Assembly: GCA_945873305.1 (NCBI GenBank)
Contig: CAMCCX010000003.1
Location: 1 to 64,000, forward strand
Reading direction: 5' to 3'
DNA: 64,000 nucleotides
Source of the DNA: Akkermansia muciniphila
GTDB lineage: Bacteria; Verrucomicrobiota; Verrucomicrobiia; Verrucomicrobiales; Akkermansiaceae
The notes below the pieces were generated by a model. It made no database searches. It saw only the letters and a program-made list of their open reading frames with translations, and was not told the origin of the DNA. Position numbers and translations under genes: made by a program. Of the stretch, positions 47,466 to 56,831 are shown one piece after another. Every line of letters begins with the position of its first letter. Position 1 is the first letter of the stretch.

Positions 47466-47786
47466 GGATTTTCGGGCCTCGGCGCACACCCAGGCTCGAT
47501 ACGTTTCTGAGATTTTCTCGGGCTCCAGCGCAATGATTTCCGGCACGTCGTAAGGATGCAGCTCGGTCAGCATTTTCTCAAACTCGGGGAACGCGGCGGC
47601 GGTGGTTTTGAAAATCGCGAGCGTCTCGGCGGCGGTTTCGACTTTCCCCTGCCAGCGGTAGATCGACTCCACGGCGGGCAGGAGATTGACACAAGCCGCG
47701 AGTTGCGCTTCAACTAGGACCGTGCCAATTTGTCGCGCCTGTCCGGGATCCGGGAAGGTGCAAAGGATTACTAAAACGTCGCTCAT
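47463..47786 (-). CDS. cutA: divalent cation tolerance protein CutA
   Basis: A 107-residue trimeric signalling-like protein of the CutA1 family, linked to metal tolerance. The pattern is classic: VLVILCTFPDPGQARQIG, LAACVNLLPAVESIYRWQGK (about residues 29-48), TAAAFPEFEKMLTELHPYDV, PEIIALEP. Its ATG shares two bases, head to head, with the ATG of the divergent histidine kinase. The stop lies within the REP-like element. Confidence 0.92.
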   Translation of the reverse strand: MSDVLVILCTFPDPGQARQIGTVLVEAQLAACVNLLPAVESIYRWQGKVETAAETLAIFKTTAAAFPEFEKMLTELHPYDVPEIIALEPEKISETYRAWVCAEARKS

Positions 47787-49008
47787 GGCCTCTCCTGAAC
47801 ACCGAAAACCCCGAACAAGCAAACTCAAGGTGAAATCCGGCTTTCTTGAAAAGCTGGTCGCCCGCTTGGATCGCGTGGTCCCCGGCGACGTCCAGCAGAT
47901 GGTCACCCGCTTGATCCGCGAGAAGGGATTTCTGGAAAAAGTCTTCGAAGCGCTCCACGAGGGCGTCATCATCCTCGACCCGAAAGGCGTGATCGGCTTC
48001 CTCAACCACGCGGCCTGCCAGTTTTTCGGGCTCGATCCGGAACGGGCGACCGGCGAGTACATCTCCACCCAGATCCGCGGGCTGGACTGGGCGACGCTGG
48101 GGAAACCCGGCCGCACGATCAGCCGCGACCTGGAGGTTTTCTATCCGGAGAACCGCTACCTGAATTTCTACCTCGCGCCGATCGACGGCGCGGAGGACGA
48201 CCACGAACCGCTCGGCTACGTGATGCTCGTCCGCGACCTCACCACCACCCGCGCGGAGGCGGAGGAAACGCTGGAATCCGAGCGCCTCAACGCGCTCACC
48301 CTGCTCGCCGCGGGCGTCGCCCATGAAATCGGCAACCCGCTCAACTCGCTCGACATCCACCTCCAACTGCTCGGCCGCAAGCTGCGCAAACTGCCGCCCG
48401 GCGACCGCGGCCCGCTGGAGGAAAACCTCACCACCGCGCGCGAGGAAATCCAGCGGCTGGACCTCATTCTCAAGCAATTCCTCCACGCCGTCCGGCCCAC
48501 CGCGCCGCTCCGCGAGAAGCAGGACCTGCACGCGATTTTACACGACACCCTGCGCCTGCTGGAACCGGAGCTCGCCTCGCGGAAAATCGCCGTGCAGCTC
48601 GATCTCGCGGATTCGCTGCCGCCCGCGTTCATCGATCCGGGCCAGTTCCAACAGGTTTTCTACAACCTCATCCGCAACGCGTTCCAGGCGATCTCCTCCG
48701 ACCAAGGCCACGTCACCATCCGCACGCGGGTCAGCGATTTCGAATACATCATCTCCATCGAGGACAACGGCACCGGCATTTCCCCGGAGCACATGGGCGC
48801 GCTGTTCGAGCCTTACCGCACCACGAAATCCTCCGGCTCCGGGCTCGGCCTGCTCATCGTGCGGCGGATCATCCGCGAACACGGCGGGGCGATCGCCATT
48901 GAGAGCGAGGAAAACCAAGGCACCCGCGTGCTGATCAATTTCCCCCACAAAGAGCGGCCGGTGCGGCTGCTCGCCGCGCCCGAACCTGATCCGGTCATCG
49001 ACCTCTAA
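47785..49008 (+). CDS. soluble PAS-domain histidine kinase (NtrB-like)
   Basis: A 407-residue kinase without membrane segments. A PAS domain (about residues 50-160: LHEGVIILDPKGVIGFLNHA, FFGLDPERATGEY) is followed by a dimerisation/phosphoacceptor helix with LAAGVAHEIGNPLNSLDIHL (His near residue 180). The ATPase domain has the N box NLIRNAFQAI, then EDNGTGISPEHM and GSGLGLLIVRRI. It is paired with the sigma-54 activator 12 bases downstream and would phosphorylate it. The signal is unknown. The ATG overlaps cutA's start head to head, so the promoter must lie inside cutA or the true start is further in. Confidence 0.92.
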   Translation: MASPEHRKPRTSKLKVKSGFLEKLVARLDRVVPGDVQQMVTRLIREKGFLEKVFEALHEGVIILDPKGVIGFLNHAACQFFGLDPERATGEYISTQIRGLDWATLGKPGRTISRDLEVFYPENRYLNFYLAPIDGAEDDHEPLGYVMLVRDLTTTRAEAEETLESERLNALTLLAAGVAHEIGNPLNSLDIHLQLLGRKLRKLPPGDRGPLEENLTTAREEIQRLDLILKQFLHAVRPTAPLREKQDLHAILHDTLRLLEPELASRKIAVQLDLADSLPPAFIDPGQFQQVFYNLIRNAFQAISSDQGHVTIRTRVSDFEYIISIEDNGTGISPEHMGALFEPYRTTKSSGSGLGLLIVRRIIREHGGAIAIESEENQGTRVLINFPHKERPVRLLAAPEPDPVIDL

Positions 49009-49020
49009 AATTTCACGCCC

Positions 49021-50388
49021 ATGCTCCCCACCTTGCTCATCGTAGAAGACGAACGCGCGACCCGCGAGGGGTTGCGCAGTGCGTTGGAAGAGGAATTCGA
49101 CGTTTACACGGCCTCCAGCGCGAGCGAGGCGCTGGCGATTTTGAAATCCGAGCCGATCAAAATCCTGCTCACCGACCTCCGGCTCGGCGGCGACTCGGGC
49201 ATGGACCTGCTCGACGCGGCGCTGGCCCTGCCCGAGCCGCCGGTCGCCATCATGATGACCGCCTACGGCTCGGTGGACACCGCGGTCGAGGCGATGCGCC
49301 GGGGCGCGTGGCACTTCGTCACCAAGCCGCTCAACCTCGACGAAGTGGAAATGCTGCTCAAGCGCGCTCTGCGCAACCGGACGCTCGAAACCGAAAACCA
49401 ACAGCTCGTCCAACAGGTCAAGAAATCCCACAAGCTCGACCGCCTGATCGGCAAATCCACCGCCATCGGCCGGGTTTCCGAGCTCGTCCAGCAAGTCGCG
49501 CCGACGCGGGCCACCGTGCTCATCGAGGGCGAGTCCGGCACCGGCAAGGAAGTCGTCGCGCACACGCTGCACCATCTTTCCGGCCGGCCGGCGGCGAAAA
49601 TGGTCATCGTCCACTGCGCCGCGCTCTCGCCGCAGTTGTTGGAAAGCGAGCTCTTCGGCCATGAGAAAGGCGCGTTCACCGGAGCCTCGCAACGCCGGAT
49701 CGGCCGCTTCGAGCAGGCGGACGGCGGCACGCTTTTCCTCGATGAAATCGGCGAGATCGACGCCTCCACCCAAGTGAAACTGCTGCGCGTGCTGTCCGAG
49801 CGGACCTTGGAACGCGTCGGCTCGAACTCACCGATCAAGGTCGATGTGCGGGTCATCGCCGCGACCAACAAGAACCTCAAGGAGCTGGTGGGAAAAGGAG
49901 CTTTCCGCGAAGACCTCTATTTCCGGCTCAACGTGGTGAAAATCGAAATGCCGCCGCTGCGCGACCGGCGGGAGGACATCGTCTTGCTGGCGGGAAGCTT
50001 CCTCCAGGAATTCGCCAAGGAAAACGACCGCCCGGTCAAGCCGCTAACGGACGAAGCGATGCAGCTCCTGCTCGCCTATTCGTGGCCCGGCAACGTCCGC
50101 GAACTCCGCACCGCCATCGAGCACGGCGTGGTGATGAGCAACGACCCGGTCATCGAGGCACGCCACCTGCCGCAATTCCTGCATTTCCCGGCGGCCGCCA
50201 TCGGCATTTCCACTCCGCCGACCAAAAACACCCTTGCCGCTCCGGCCGAATTCAACTTGCATGCGCTCGAAACCAATACGATCCGAGCCGCACTCTCCCT
50301 CGCCGGAGGAAACCGAACCCATGCGGCGGATCTGCTTGGCGTCAGCCGCAGAACCCTTCAGCGCAAATTGAAAGATCTCGGTTTCTGA
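49021..50388 (+). CDS. NtrC-family sigma-54-dependent response regulator
   Basis: A 455-residue activator. The receiver domain (1 to about 115) has the phosphoacceptor Asp in ILLTDLRLGGDSG (near residue 52), the AAA+ domain (about 140-375) has Walker A GESGTGKE, the sigma-54 contact loop GAFTGA (near residue 218) and Walker B GGTLFLDEIGEI, and the C-terminal Fis-type helix-turn-helix reads NRTHAADLLGVSRRTLQRKL. It must act at -24/-12 promoters; the best such site in the window is at 5646-5661, although no link is proven. It is 29 bases before the next gene. Confidence 0.95.
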   Translation: MLPTLLIVEDERATREGLRSALEEEFDVYTASSASEALAILKSEPIKILLTDLRLGGDSGMDLLDAALALPEPPVAIMMTAYGSVDTAVEAMRRGAWHFVTKPLNLDEVEMLLKRALRNRTLETENQQLVQQVKKSHKLDRLIGKSTAIGRVSELVQQVAPTRATVLIEGESGTGKEVVAHTLHHLSGRPAAKMVIVHCAALSPQLLESELFGHEKGAFTGASQRRIGRFEQADGGTLFLDEIGEIDASTQVKLLRVLSERTLERVGSNSPIKVDVRVIAATNKNLKELVGKGAFREDLYFRLNVVKIEMPPLRDRREDIVLLAGSFLQEFAKENDRPVKPLTDEAMQLLLAYSWPGNVRELRTAIEHGVVMSNDPVIEARHLPQFLHFPAAAIGISTPPTKNTLAAPAEFNLHALETNTIRAALSLAGGNRTHAADLLGVSRRTLQRKLKDLGF

Positions 50389-50417
50389 ATTCACCGCCGC
50401 TTTTAGCCCCATTTTTC

Positions 50418-52232
50418 ATGAGTATCACTTCCTCTCAGCTGGACACCGGCATCATCATCCGCCGCAGCCTGTTTTTCCTCGTTTTGATCATCCTGACTCT
50501 TGGGAATCTCTTCGTCCTGTTCCGCGGCCTGAACTCGCCGCAGGCAATGGACCAAGCGCAGATTTCCCGGGAAATCGCCCGCGGCAACGGCTTCACCACC
50601 AAATTGATCCGCCCGGTCGCGTATTATCAGGCGCAAAAAGCCCAGAACAGCTCCGTTTCCCTCGTCGGATTCCAAGATACCTACCACTCCCCGCTCAACC
50701 CCCTGATCAACGCCGCCGTCCTCAAACTGATCGGTGCCGATGATCCGGATGCCTGGCAGATGGGCGAAAACGAGATGGTCTTCCCGCTCGACCGGGTCAT
50801 CGCCACGGTTTCCACCTTGTTTTTCCTGATGGCCATCGGGGTGAATTACCTGCTGATTTCACGGATTTTCGACCCGAAAATCGCCGGCGTCGGCGCGATC
50901 CTGATGCTGTTTTGCGAGACCATGTGGAACTACTCGCTGAGCGGACTGCCGCAGATGTTGATGCTGCTGCTGTTCTCCTGCGCCATTTACTTCGTCTATC
51001 GCGCCGTCGAGGCCGCCGCGGAAGGCCGCATCGCCATGACTCCGGCCATCATCGCCGGCGTGTTCTTCACCCTGCTGGCGCTCACCCACTGGATGACGGT
51101 GTGGATCGCGCTGGGCTACATCATTTTCGCGGCCATCGCTTTCCGCCCTCGCGGCATCGTCGGACTCTCGGTTCTCGCGCTGCTTCTCTTCGCCGCCATC
51201 GGCCCGATGTTGCGCAACGAGAGCATCACCGATTCGCCGTTCGGCACGGCGTTTCTCACCCTTTACGGCGGCTTGGGCAGCGGCTCGGAATCCGCCGTGA
51301 TGCGCACCATCGACTTGGAAGCCGAACCTCTCGTGCTCGACGGCCTCATTTCCAAAATCCTCCGCACCACCCTGCTGCAAGCCACCGACATCATTCCGTT
51401 TCTCGGCGGCATCATCATCGCGCCGTTGTTTTTCATCTCGCTGCTGCACCCGTTCAAGCGGGCGGCCATCGCCAATTTCCGCTGGGCCATCCTGTTGATG
51501 TGGGTGAGCGCCGCCTTCGGGCTGGCGTTCTTCGGGATTTCCAAAAACGAACTCGACCCCAACCAGCTCCACTTGCTGTTCGCGCCCATCATGATGGCTT
51601 ACGGCCTCGCGTTCATTTCCATCCTCTGGAGCCGCCTCGATTTCGTCGCCAGCACGCCGATCCTCCGCAACGTCCACCACTTCGTGATCATCGGCATTTG
51701 CGCGCTGCCGCTGGTGCTCGCCCTGCCGATGAAAGTGCGCGTCGGCATGCACCTGCGCGACCGCGGCGGCGTCCCGCATTGGCCGCCTTACTACGCCCCC
51801 GCCCTCAACAGCAAAAAGGCCGGCCTCAAGGGCTGGATCACCGACAAGCAAATCACTTTCTCCGACCAACCGTGGGCCGTCGCCTGGTACGCCGACCGCG
51901 TGAGCGTCTGGCTGCCACCGACTTATGCCGGCTTTGAGAAAATCGAAACCATCGCCGCCGACCTCCAAACCCCGTGCGCCGGCGTGCTGATTTCCCCGCT
52001 CTCGCACGGATCGGGTGGGCTGAGCGAAATCGCCGCCCAATACAAGGACTTCACCTTCATGGTTCTCGATGGCCGCACCTTCTTCACCAATTACCCGTCC
52101 GGCGTCTCGCTGTTCGACAAGGATCCCAAGATCCAAGGCGTGGCCAAACGTTACCCATACCGCCAGCCGCTCGTCGGCATGGACATGGTCTATTACGGCG
52201 ACCGCCCCGTCCGCGCCGCCAAGGAAAACTGA
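50418..52232 (+). CDS. multi-pass membrane protein, GT-C glycosyltransferase-like
   Basis: A 604-residue integral membrane protein with about ten hydrophobic segments. The first is SLFFLVLIILTLGNLFVLF, near residue 20. An outward N-terminal loop reads MDQAQISREIARGNGFTTKL, an arrangement typical of GT-C lipid-linked sugar transferases such as the ArnT/PMT group. A soluble C-terminal domain of about 170 residues follows (LKGWITDKQITFSDQPWAVA and beyond). The donor and acceptor cannot be judged. The ATG at 50418 gives the expected membrane start. Confidence 0.65.
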   Translation: MSITSSQLDTGIIIRRSLFFLVLIILTLGNLFVLFRGLNSPQAMDQAQISREIARGNGFTTKLIRPVAYYQAQKAQNSSVSLVGFQDTYHSPLNPLINAAVLKLIGADDPDAWQMGENEMVFPLDRVIATVSTLFFLMAIGVNYLLISRIFDPKIAGVGAILMLFCETMWNYSLSGLPQMLMLLLFSCAIYFVYRAVEAAAEGRIAMTPAIIAGVFFTLLALTHWMTVWIALGYIIFAAIAFRPRGIVGLSVLALLLFAAIGPMLRNESITDSPFGTAFLTLYGGLGSGSESAVMRTIDLEAEPLVLDGLISKILRTTLLQATDIIPFLGGIIIAPLFFISLLHPFKRAAIANFRWAILLMWVSAAFGLAFFGISKNELDPNQLHLLFAPIMMAYGLAFISILWSRLDFVASTPILRNVHHFVIIGICALPLVLALPMKVRVGMHLRDRGGVPHWPPYYAPALNSKKAGLKGWITDKQITFSDQPWAVAWYADRVSVWLPPTYAGFEKIETIAADLQTPCAGVLISPLSHGSGGLSEIAAQYKDFTFMVLDGRTFFTNYPSGVSLFDKDPKIQGVAKRYPYRQPLVGMDMVYYGDRPVRAAKEN

Positions 52233-52237
52233 TCCTC

Positions 52238-52561
52238 ATGGCTCGCCGCAAATCCAGCGCTGAAGAAGACGACTCGACGCAACCCTCCTTCGAGCAAGCC
52301 CTCACCGGCCTCGAAACGATCGTCGAGGAAATGGAGCACGAGCACCTCGCGCTCGAAGATCTCGTCGCGCATTACGAAAAAGGCTCCGCATTGCTCAGCC
52401 GCTGCGAATCGATCCTCCAGTCCGCCCGCGACCGGATCGAACTCATCACTCTCCGCAACCAGCACGAAATCCCACTGGATTCCGCCACCCAAAGCGCGGA
52501 TGTTGCCGAACTTCCCGGCGATTCTGACGACGACGACGATAATGACATCCGCCTCTTCTAA
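52238..52561 (+). CDS. xseB: exodeoxyribonuclease VII small subunit
   Basis: A 107-residue small subunit of the single-strand DNA exonuclease. The three-helix core is FEQALTGLETIVEEMEHEHL followed by ALEDLVAHYEKGSALLSRCE (residues 18-57). An acidic tail (GDSDDDDDNDIRLF) is longer than usual. It overlaps dxs by 20 bases; the xseB-dxs neighbourhood is common in bacteria. The large subunit is not in this window. Confidence 0.93.
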   Translation: MARRKSSAEEDDSTQPSFEQALTGLETIVEEMEHEHLALEDLVAHYEKGSALLSRCESILQSARDRIELITLRNQHEIPLDSATQSADVAELPGDSDDDDDNDIRLF

Positions 52562-54440
52562 GCCCCCGGCCCTCGGCCCTCTGCTTTCCACGATTCATTC
52601 ACCCTGCGATGTCAAAAATCTCGCTGACGAGGATTTGCCGAAACTCGCGGAGGAAATCCGCCACACGCTGATCGATTCGCTATCGAAAACCGGCGGCCAT
52701 CTCGGCCCGAACCTCGGCGTCGTCGAGCTGAGCGTGGCGATGCACCGCGTGTTCTCCACCCCCCGCGACAAGTTCGTGTTCGACGTTTCCCATCAGGGCT
52801 ACGTCCACAAAATGCTCACCGGCCGCGCCGCCCAAATTCACACCATCCGCACTTACAAAGGCCTCAACGGATTCCTCCTCCGCAGCGAATCCGAGCACGA
52901 TTCCTACGGCGCGGGCCACGCCGGCACCGCCCTTTCCGCCGCCCTCGGCATGGCCGCCGCCCGCGATCTATCCGGCGGCGACAACCACATCGTCGCCGTC
53001 GCCGGCGATGCCGCGTTCACCTGCGGACCGACGCTCGAAGCCCTCAACAACATCGCGGAAACGACCAAGAAATTCATCGTCGTCCTCAACGATAACGAGT
53101 GGTCCATCGACAAGAACGTCGGCGCCATCGCCCGTTATTTCAACGCGCTCCAGACCCACCACACCTACGCCTCCGTGCGCCGCCAGGCCGCGGATTTCGT
53201 CGAGAAAATCGCGGGCAAAGCCGTCCGCACCCTCGCCCACAAAGTCGAGGAAGGCGCCAAAAACCTGCTGTTCCAGAACGTCTTGTTCGAGAAATTCGGG
53301 ATGCGTTACTTCGGCCCCATCGATGGCCACGACCTCCCGCTGCTAGTCCGCACCTTCGAGCACCTCAAGACGCTCCACGAACCGGTCGTCCTCCACATCA
53401 TCACCGAAAAAGGCCGGGGCTATCAGCCAGCCCTCGACAACCCCGGCAAATTCCACGGGCTCGGCACCTACAAGATCGACGACGGCTCCACCGACTCCGT
53501 CACCACCCCGACCTGCTCCGACCTCTTCGGCCGCGCCGTCACCGACTTCGCGAAAAAAGACCCGAAAATCATCGCCATCACCGCCGCCATGCCCGGCGGG
53601 ACCAAGCTGGAGATTTTCAAAAAGGAACTGCCTGACCGCTACTTCGACGTCGGCATCGCCGAGGAACACGCCGCGCTTTTCGCCTGCGGACTCGCCACCG
53701 AAGGCTTCCGCCCGTTCCTGGCAATCTACTCGACCTTCATGCAGCGCGCCTACGACATGATCATCCATGACATGGCGCTGCAAGGACTCCCCGTTCGACT
53801 CTGCATGGACCGCGGCGGCCTGTCAGGCGACGACGGCCCGACCCATCACGGGCTGTTCGACATCGGTTACCTCCGCCACGTTCCCGGCATCATCCACATG
53901 CAGCCGAAGGACGAGGACGAGTTCGTGGACATGCTCCACACCATGGCGCAATACGACGCCGGCCCCTCCGCCATCCGTTTCCCGCGCGGCGTCATCAAAG
54001 GCACGCCTATCAAAGCCACGCCGCAGCTCCTCGAAATCGGCAAAGCCGAAATCGTCGCGGATGGCACCGACGTCGCCCTCGTCGGCCTCGGCACGATGTT
54101 CGAAATGGCCGAGCGCGCCAAATTACAACTCGAAGCGAAAGGCATCTCCGTCGCGCTCATCAACCCGCGCTTCATCAAGCCGCTAGACGCCACGGTGCTC
54201 CAGGAATTCGCCGCGAAATGCAAAGTCATCTGCACCTTTGAAGACCACGTGCTTCTCAACGGCTTCGGCGCTTCCGTCATCGAAAACCTCCACGACGCCG
54301 GCATCCACACCCCGGTCGAACGCATCGGCTGGCCGGATCAATTCATCGAACACGGCAAACCGGAAACCCTCCGCGAGCTCCACGGCCTAACCGCCGAAGC
54401 CGCCGTCGAGAAAGTGCTGAAACATTTCCCTGCCGTCTGA
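52542..54440 (+). CDS. dxs: 1-deoxy-D-xylulose-5-phosphate synthase
   Basis: First enzyme of the MEP isoprenoid pathway; condenses pyruvate and glyceraldehyde 3-phosphate using thiamine diphosphate. The 632-residue protein has SKTGGHLGPNLGVVELSVAM, YGAGHAGTALSAALGMAAAR, the thiamine-binding GDAAFTCG and NDNEWSID segments, IAEEHAALFACGLATEG with the catalytic Glu, and DRGGLSGDDGPTHHGLFDIG. All three transketolase-like domains are present. The start lies inside xseB. Confidence 0.96.
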   Translation: MTSASSKPPALGPLLSTIHSPCDVKNLADEDLPKLAEEIRHTLIDSLSKTGGHLGPNLGVVELSVAMHRVFSTPRDKFVFDVSHQGYVHKMLTGRAAQIHTIRTYKGLNGFLLRSESEHDSYGAGHAGTALSAALGMAAARDLSGGDNHIVAVAGDAAFTCGPTLEALNNIAETTKKFIVVLNDNEWSIDKNVGAIARYFNALQTHHTYASVRRQAADFVEKIAGKAVRTLAHKVEEGAKNLLFQNVLFEKFGMRYFGPIDGHDLPLLVRTFEHLKTLHEPVVLHIITEKGRGYQPALDNPGKFHGLGTYKIDDGSTDSVTTPTCSDLFGRAVTDFAKKDPKIIAITAAMPGGTKLEIFKKELPDRYFDVGIAEEHAALFACGLATEGFRPFLAIYSTFMQRAYDMIIHDMALQGLPVRLCMDRGGLSGDDGPTHHGLFDIGYLRHVPGIIHMQPKDEDEFVDMLHTMAQYDAGPSAIRFPRGVIKGTPIKATPQLLEIGKAEIVADGTDVALVGLGTMFEMAERAKLQLEAKGISVALINPRFIKPLDATVLQEFAAKCKVICTFEDHVLLNGFGASVIENLHDAGIHTPVERIGWPDQFIEHGKPETLRELHGLTAEAAVEKVLKHFPAV

Positions 54441-54496
54441 AATTTCGGCAACTTCATCGGGACCGCAAAAATCATCCCTAAGTTCTGTTTTCCGGA

Positions 54497-54524
54497 TTGC
54501 GGCGGCGCTCCCAAGCCCTAGCCT
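54497..54524 (+). promoter_or_regulatory. promoter for lutABC
   Basis: TTGCGG (54497-54502) and TAGCCT (54519-54524) are spaced by 16 bases in the 102-base gap between dxs and lutA, giving a leader of about 12 bases. The -10 hexamer equals the one proposed for the ECF sigma factor operon. Confidence 0.35.
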
Positions 54525-54542
54525 GCGGAAAAGAATTTCTCC

Positions 54543-55295
54543 ATGGCCAATCCTATCGCCCGCCCTCTCAACAAACGCGTGCTCCTCATGGGCACCTGCC
54601 TTTGCGACGCCTTCTACGACGACACCGCCAAGGCCACCGTCGAAGTCCTCGAACACCTCGGCGTGAGCGTCGAATTTCCCGACAACCAGACTTGCTGCGG
54701 CCAGCCTGCATTCAACTCCGGCGACTGGACCGCCTCGCGCAAAGTCGCCCGCCACACCGCCAATGTTTTCTCCGGCGAGCTGCCCGTCATCGTCCCTTCC
54801 GGCTCCTGCGCGGCGATGAATTTCCACGGCAATCTCCTCCAGTTCGAGGAAAACCCGGACCCCGCCATCACCTCCCTCGCCAACCGCACCTGGGAAGTCA
54901 TGGACTTCATTTACAACGGCTTGGGCATCAAAACCTGGCCCGGGAAATTTGAAAAAGCCACCCGTCTCGCCTTCCACCGTTCCTGCCACGCGCGCGGCAC
55001 CGGCACCGGCGAGGCCGTCCGCACCCTGCTCGCCTCCATCGGGAACGCGGAAGTCGTTCCCTTCGGCGAGGCCGAGCAATGCTGCGGTTTCGGCGGCACC
55101 TTTTCCGTCACCTTCCCCCATATTTCCGGTAAAATGGGCACCCTCAAGCTCGACCGGATCCTCGACATCCAGCCGGACCTGCTCGTCGGCATCGACATGT
55201 CCTGCCTCATGCACCTCAGCGGGCTGGCCCAGACCCAGGGCCGCCCCGTCAAACACCTCCACGCCATCCAGGTCCTCCGCGACACACTCCCATGA
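54543..55295 (+). CDS. lutA: lactate utilisation protein A (Fe-S subunit)
   Basis: A 250-residue CCG-domain iron-sulfur subunit of the LutABC L-lactate oxidase complex. Two CCG motifs are present, in NQTCCGQPAFNSGD (about residues 48-61) and EQCCGFGGTFSV (about residues 178-189), plus HRSCHARG and the SGSCAAM segment as further Cys ligands. It transfers electrons from lactate oxidation. It overlaps lutB by 4 bases (ATGA). Confidence 0.93.
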   Translation: MANPIARPLNKRVLLMGTCLCDAFYDDTAKATVEVLEHLGVSVEFPDNQTCCGQPAFNSGDWTASRKVARHTANVFSGELPVIVPSGSCAAMNFHGNLLQFEENPDPAITSLANRTWEVMDFIYNGLGIKTWPGKFEKATRLAFHRSCHARGTGTGEAVRTLLASIGNAEVVPFGEAEQCCGFGGTFSVTFPHISGKMGTLKLDRILDIQPDLLVGIDMSCLMHLSGLAQTQGRPVKHLHAIQVLRDTLP

Positions 55296-56683
55296 TCGGC
55301 AACCAACTCATCGACCAATACGCCCGCAACATCAGCGACGAGAAGCAGCACTCCGTCATCAGCGGATCCGCCGCCGGCACCGAGAAGCGCTATCAGGTGC
55401 TCCACAAGGACTATCCGGATCCCGATGCGATCCGGAAACTCGCCGCATCCATCAAGGACCACACGCTCCACCACCTCGGCGACTATCTCGCCAAGGCCGA
55501 GCAAGCGCTCGTCTCCCGCGGCGTGAACGTGCATTTCGCCGCCACCGACGAGGATGCGCGGCAGACGATTCTATCCATCCTCCAAGGCCACGGCGTCACC
55601 CAGCTCACCAAGTCCAAGTCGATGGCGGCCGAGGAAATCCACCTCAACCCGTTCTTGATCGAAAACGGCGTCGAGTGTCTGGAGTCCGACCTCGGCGAGT
55701 TCATCATCCAGCTCGATGACGACGAGCCGTCGCACATCGTCAAGCCCATCATCCACAAGAACCGCCGCGAGATCGCCGCGACCTTCCTCAGGGAAGGCAT
55801 CGCCGCCGATTACAACGACGATCCGGAGACCATCACCCGCCGCGCGCGGGTCCATTTGCGGGAAAAATACATGCAGGCGCAGGCCGGCATCACCGGCGGC
55901 AATTTCGTCTGCGCCGACACCGGCCGCGTCGCCCTCGTCACCAACGAAGGCAACTCCCGCTTCGGCATGGCTCCCGTGGGCGTCCACATCGCGCTCATCG
56001 GCATTGAGAAAATCATCCCGCAGGAAAAGGACCTCGCGGTTTTTCTCAACCTGCTAGGACGCTCCGCCACCGGCCAGCAGCTCACCGTTTACACCGAGTT
56101 CATCAACGGCCCGAAGTCCGCCAACCAACCGGACGGCCCCGAGCACATGCACGTCGTCTTCATGGACAACGGCCGCACCGACGTGCTCGCCTCGAACTGC
56201 AAGGAAATCCTCCGCTGCATCCGCTGCGGTGCCTGCCAGAACGTCTGCCCGGTCTATCGGCAGGCGTCCGGCCATGCCTACCGCTCCACTTACGGCGGAC
56301 CGGTCGGCGCGGTTCTGTCACCCATCCTTTTCGGCAGCCGTTTCCCCGAGCTCGCGGACCTTCCCAAGGCCTCCTCGCTCTGCGGTGCCTGCAACGAAGT
56401 CTGCCCGGTGGATATCCCGATCCCGGACCTGTTGCTGCGCCTGCGCGACAAGGCACACCGCGAGCACATTCACTCGCCGGCCGCCATTCCGATGTCGCCC
56501 TTCGCCACACTCGCCACCTCGCCGTCGCTCTGGCGCACCGCGATGACCATGTCCAAGGCGATGAACCACCTGCCCATCCAAGTCGCGCCGATCAAGCCGC
56601 TGCAAGACTGGCTCGGCCAGCGCACGCTTCCCGATTCCCACGGCGGCGACTTCCGCAAGTGGATGAAAAACCGTAAAAAGTAA
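55292..56683 (+). CDS. lutB: lactate utilisation protein B (Fe-S subunit)
   Basis: A 463-residue protein with an N-terminal LUD domain and two C-terminal 4Fe-4S ligand sets, CIRCGACQNVCPVYRQ (about residues 309-324) and CGACNEVCPVDIPIPDLLLR (about residues 366-385), as in LutB. Together with LutA and LutC it oxidises L-lactate to pyruvate. LutC is displaced downstream by a metY remnant. Confidence 0.94.
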   Translation: MIGNQLIDQYARNISDEKQHSVISGSAAGTEKRYQVLHKDYPDPDAIRKLAASIKDHTLHHLGDYLAKAEQALVSRGVNVHFAATDEDARQTILSILQGHGVTQLTKSKSMAAEEIHLNPFLIENGVECLESDLGEFIIQLDDDEPSHIVKPIIHKNRREIAATFLREGIAADYNDDPETITRRARVHLREKYMQAQAGITGGNFVCADTGRVALVTNEGNSRFGMAPVGVHIALIGIEKIIPQEKDLAVFLNLLGRSATGQQLTVYTEFINGPKSANQPDGPEHMHVVFMDNGRTDVLASNCKEILRCIRCGACQNVCPVYRQASGHAYRSTYGGPVGAVLSPILFGSRFPELADLPKASSLCGACNEVCPVDIPIPDLLLRLRDKAHREHIHSPAAIPMSPFATLATSPSLWRTAMTMSKAMNHLPIQVAPIKPLQDWLGQRTLPDSHGGDFRKWMKNRKK

Positions 56684-56694
56684 TTCTATCCGTC

Positions 56695-56799
56695 ATGAAA
56701 CTCGAAACCCTCTGCCTTCACGCCGGTTACTCATCAGCCCCCACCACCCAGGACGCGCTCGAACAGCGCGGCGACCTTGCGATAGCAGTTCAAGCATAA
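56695..56799 (+). pseudogene. metY (O-acetylhomoserine sulfhydrylase) N-terminal remnant
   Basis: A 34-codon frame begins MKLETLCLHAGYSSAPTT, the near-invariant start of O-acetylhomoserine/O-acetylserine sulfhydrylase. It then loses similarity and stops. The rest of the roughly 430-codon gene is gone. Just after it, an imperfect 11-base direct repeat (CATAAGTCCTA at 56795-56805, CATAAGACCTA at 56813-56823) may mark the deletion scar. It lies between lutB and lutC. Confidence 0.65.
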
Positions 56800-56831
56800 G
56801 TCCTATTGCACCCATAAGACCTAGATTCATC

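Noticed and set aside
50859-52136. 425-codon minus-strand frame opposite the membrane glycosyltransferase-like gene
   Set aside because: Acidic and Arg/Gln-rich shadow translation; the plus-strand protein has proper membrane segments.
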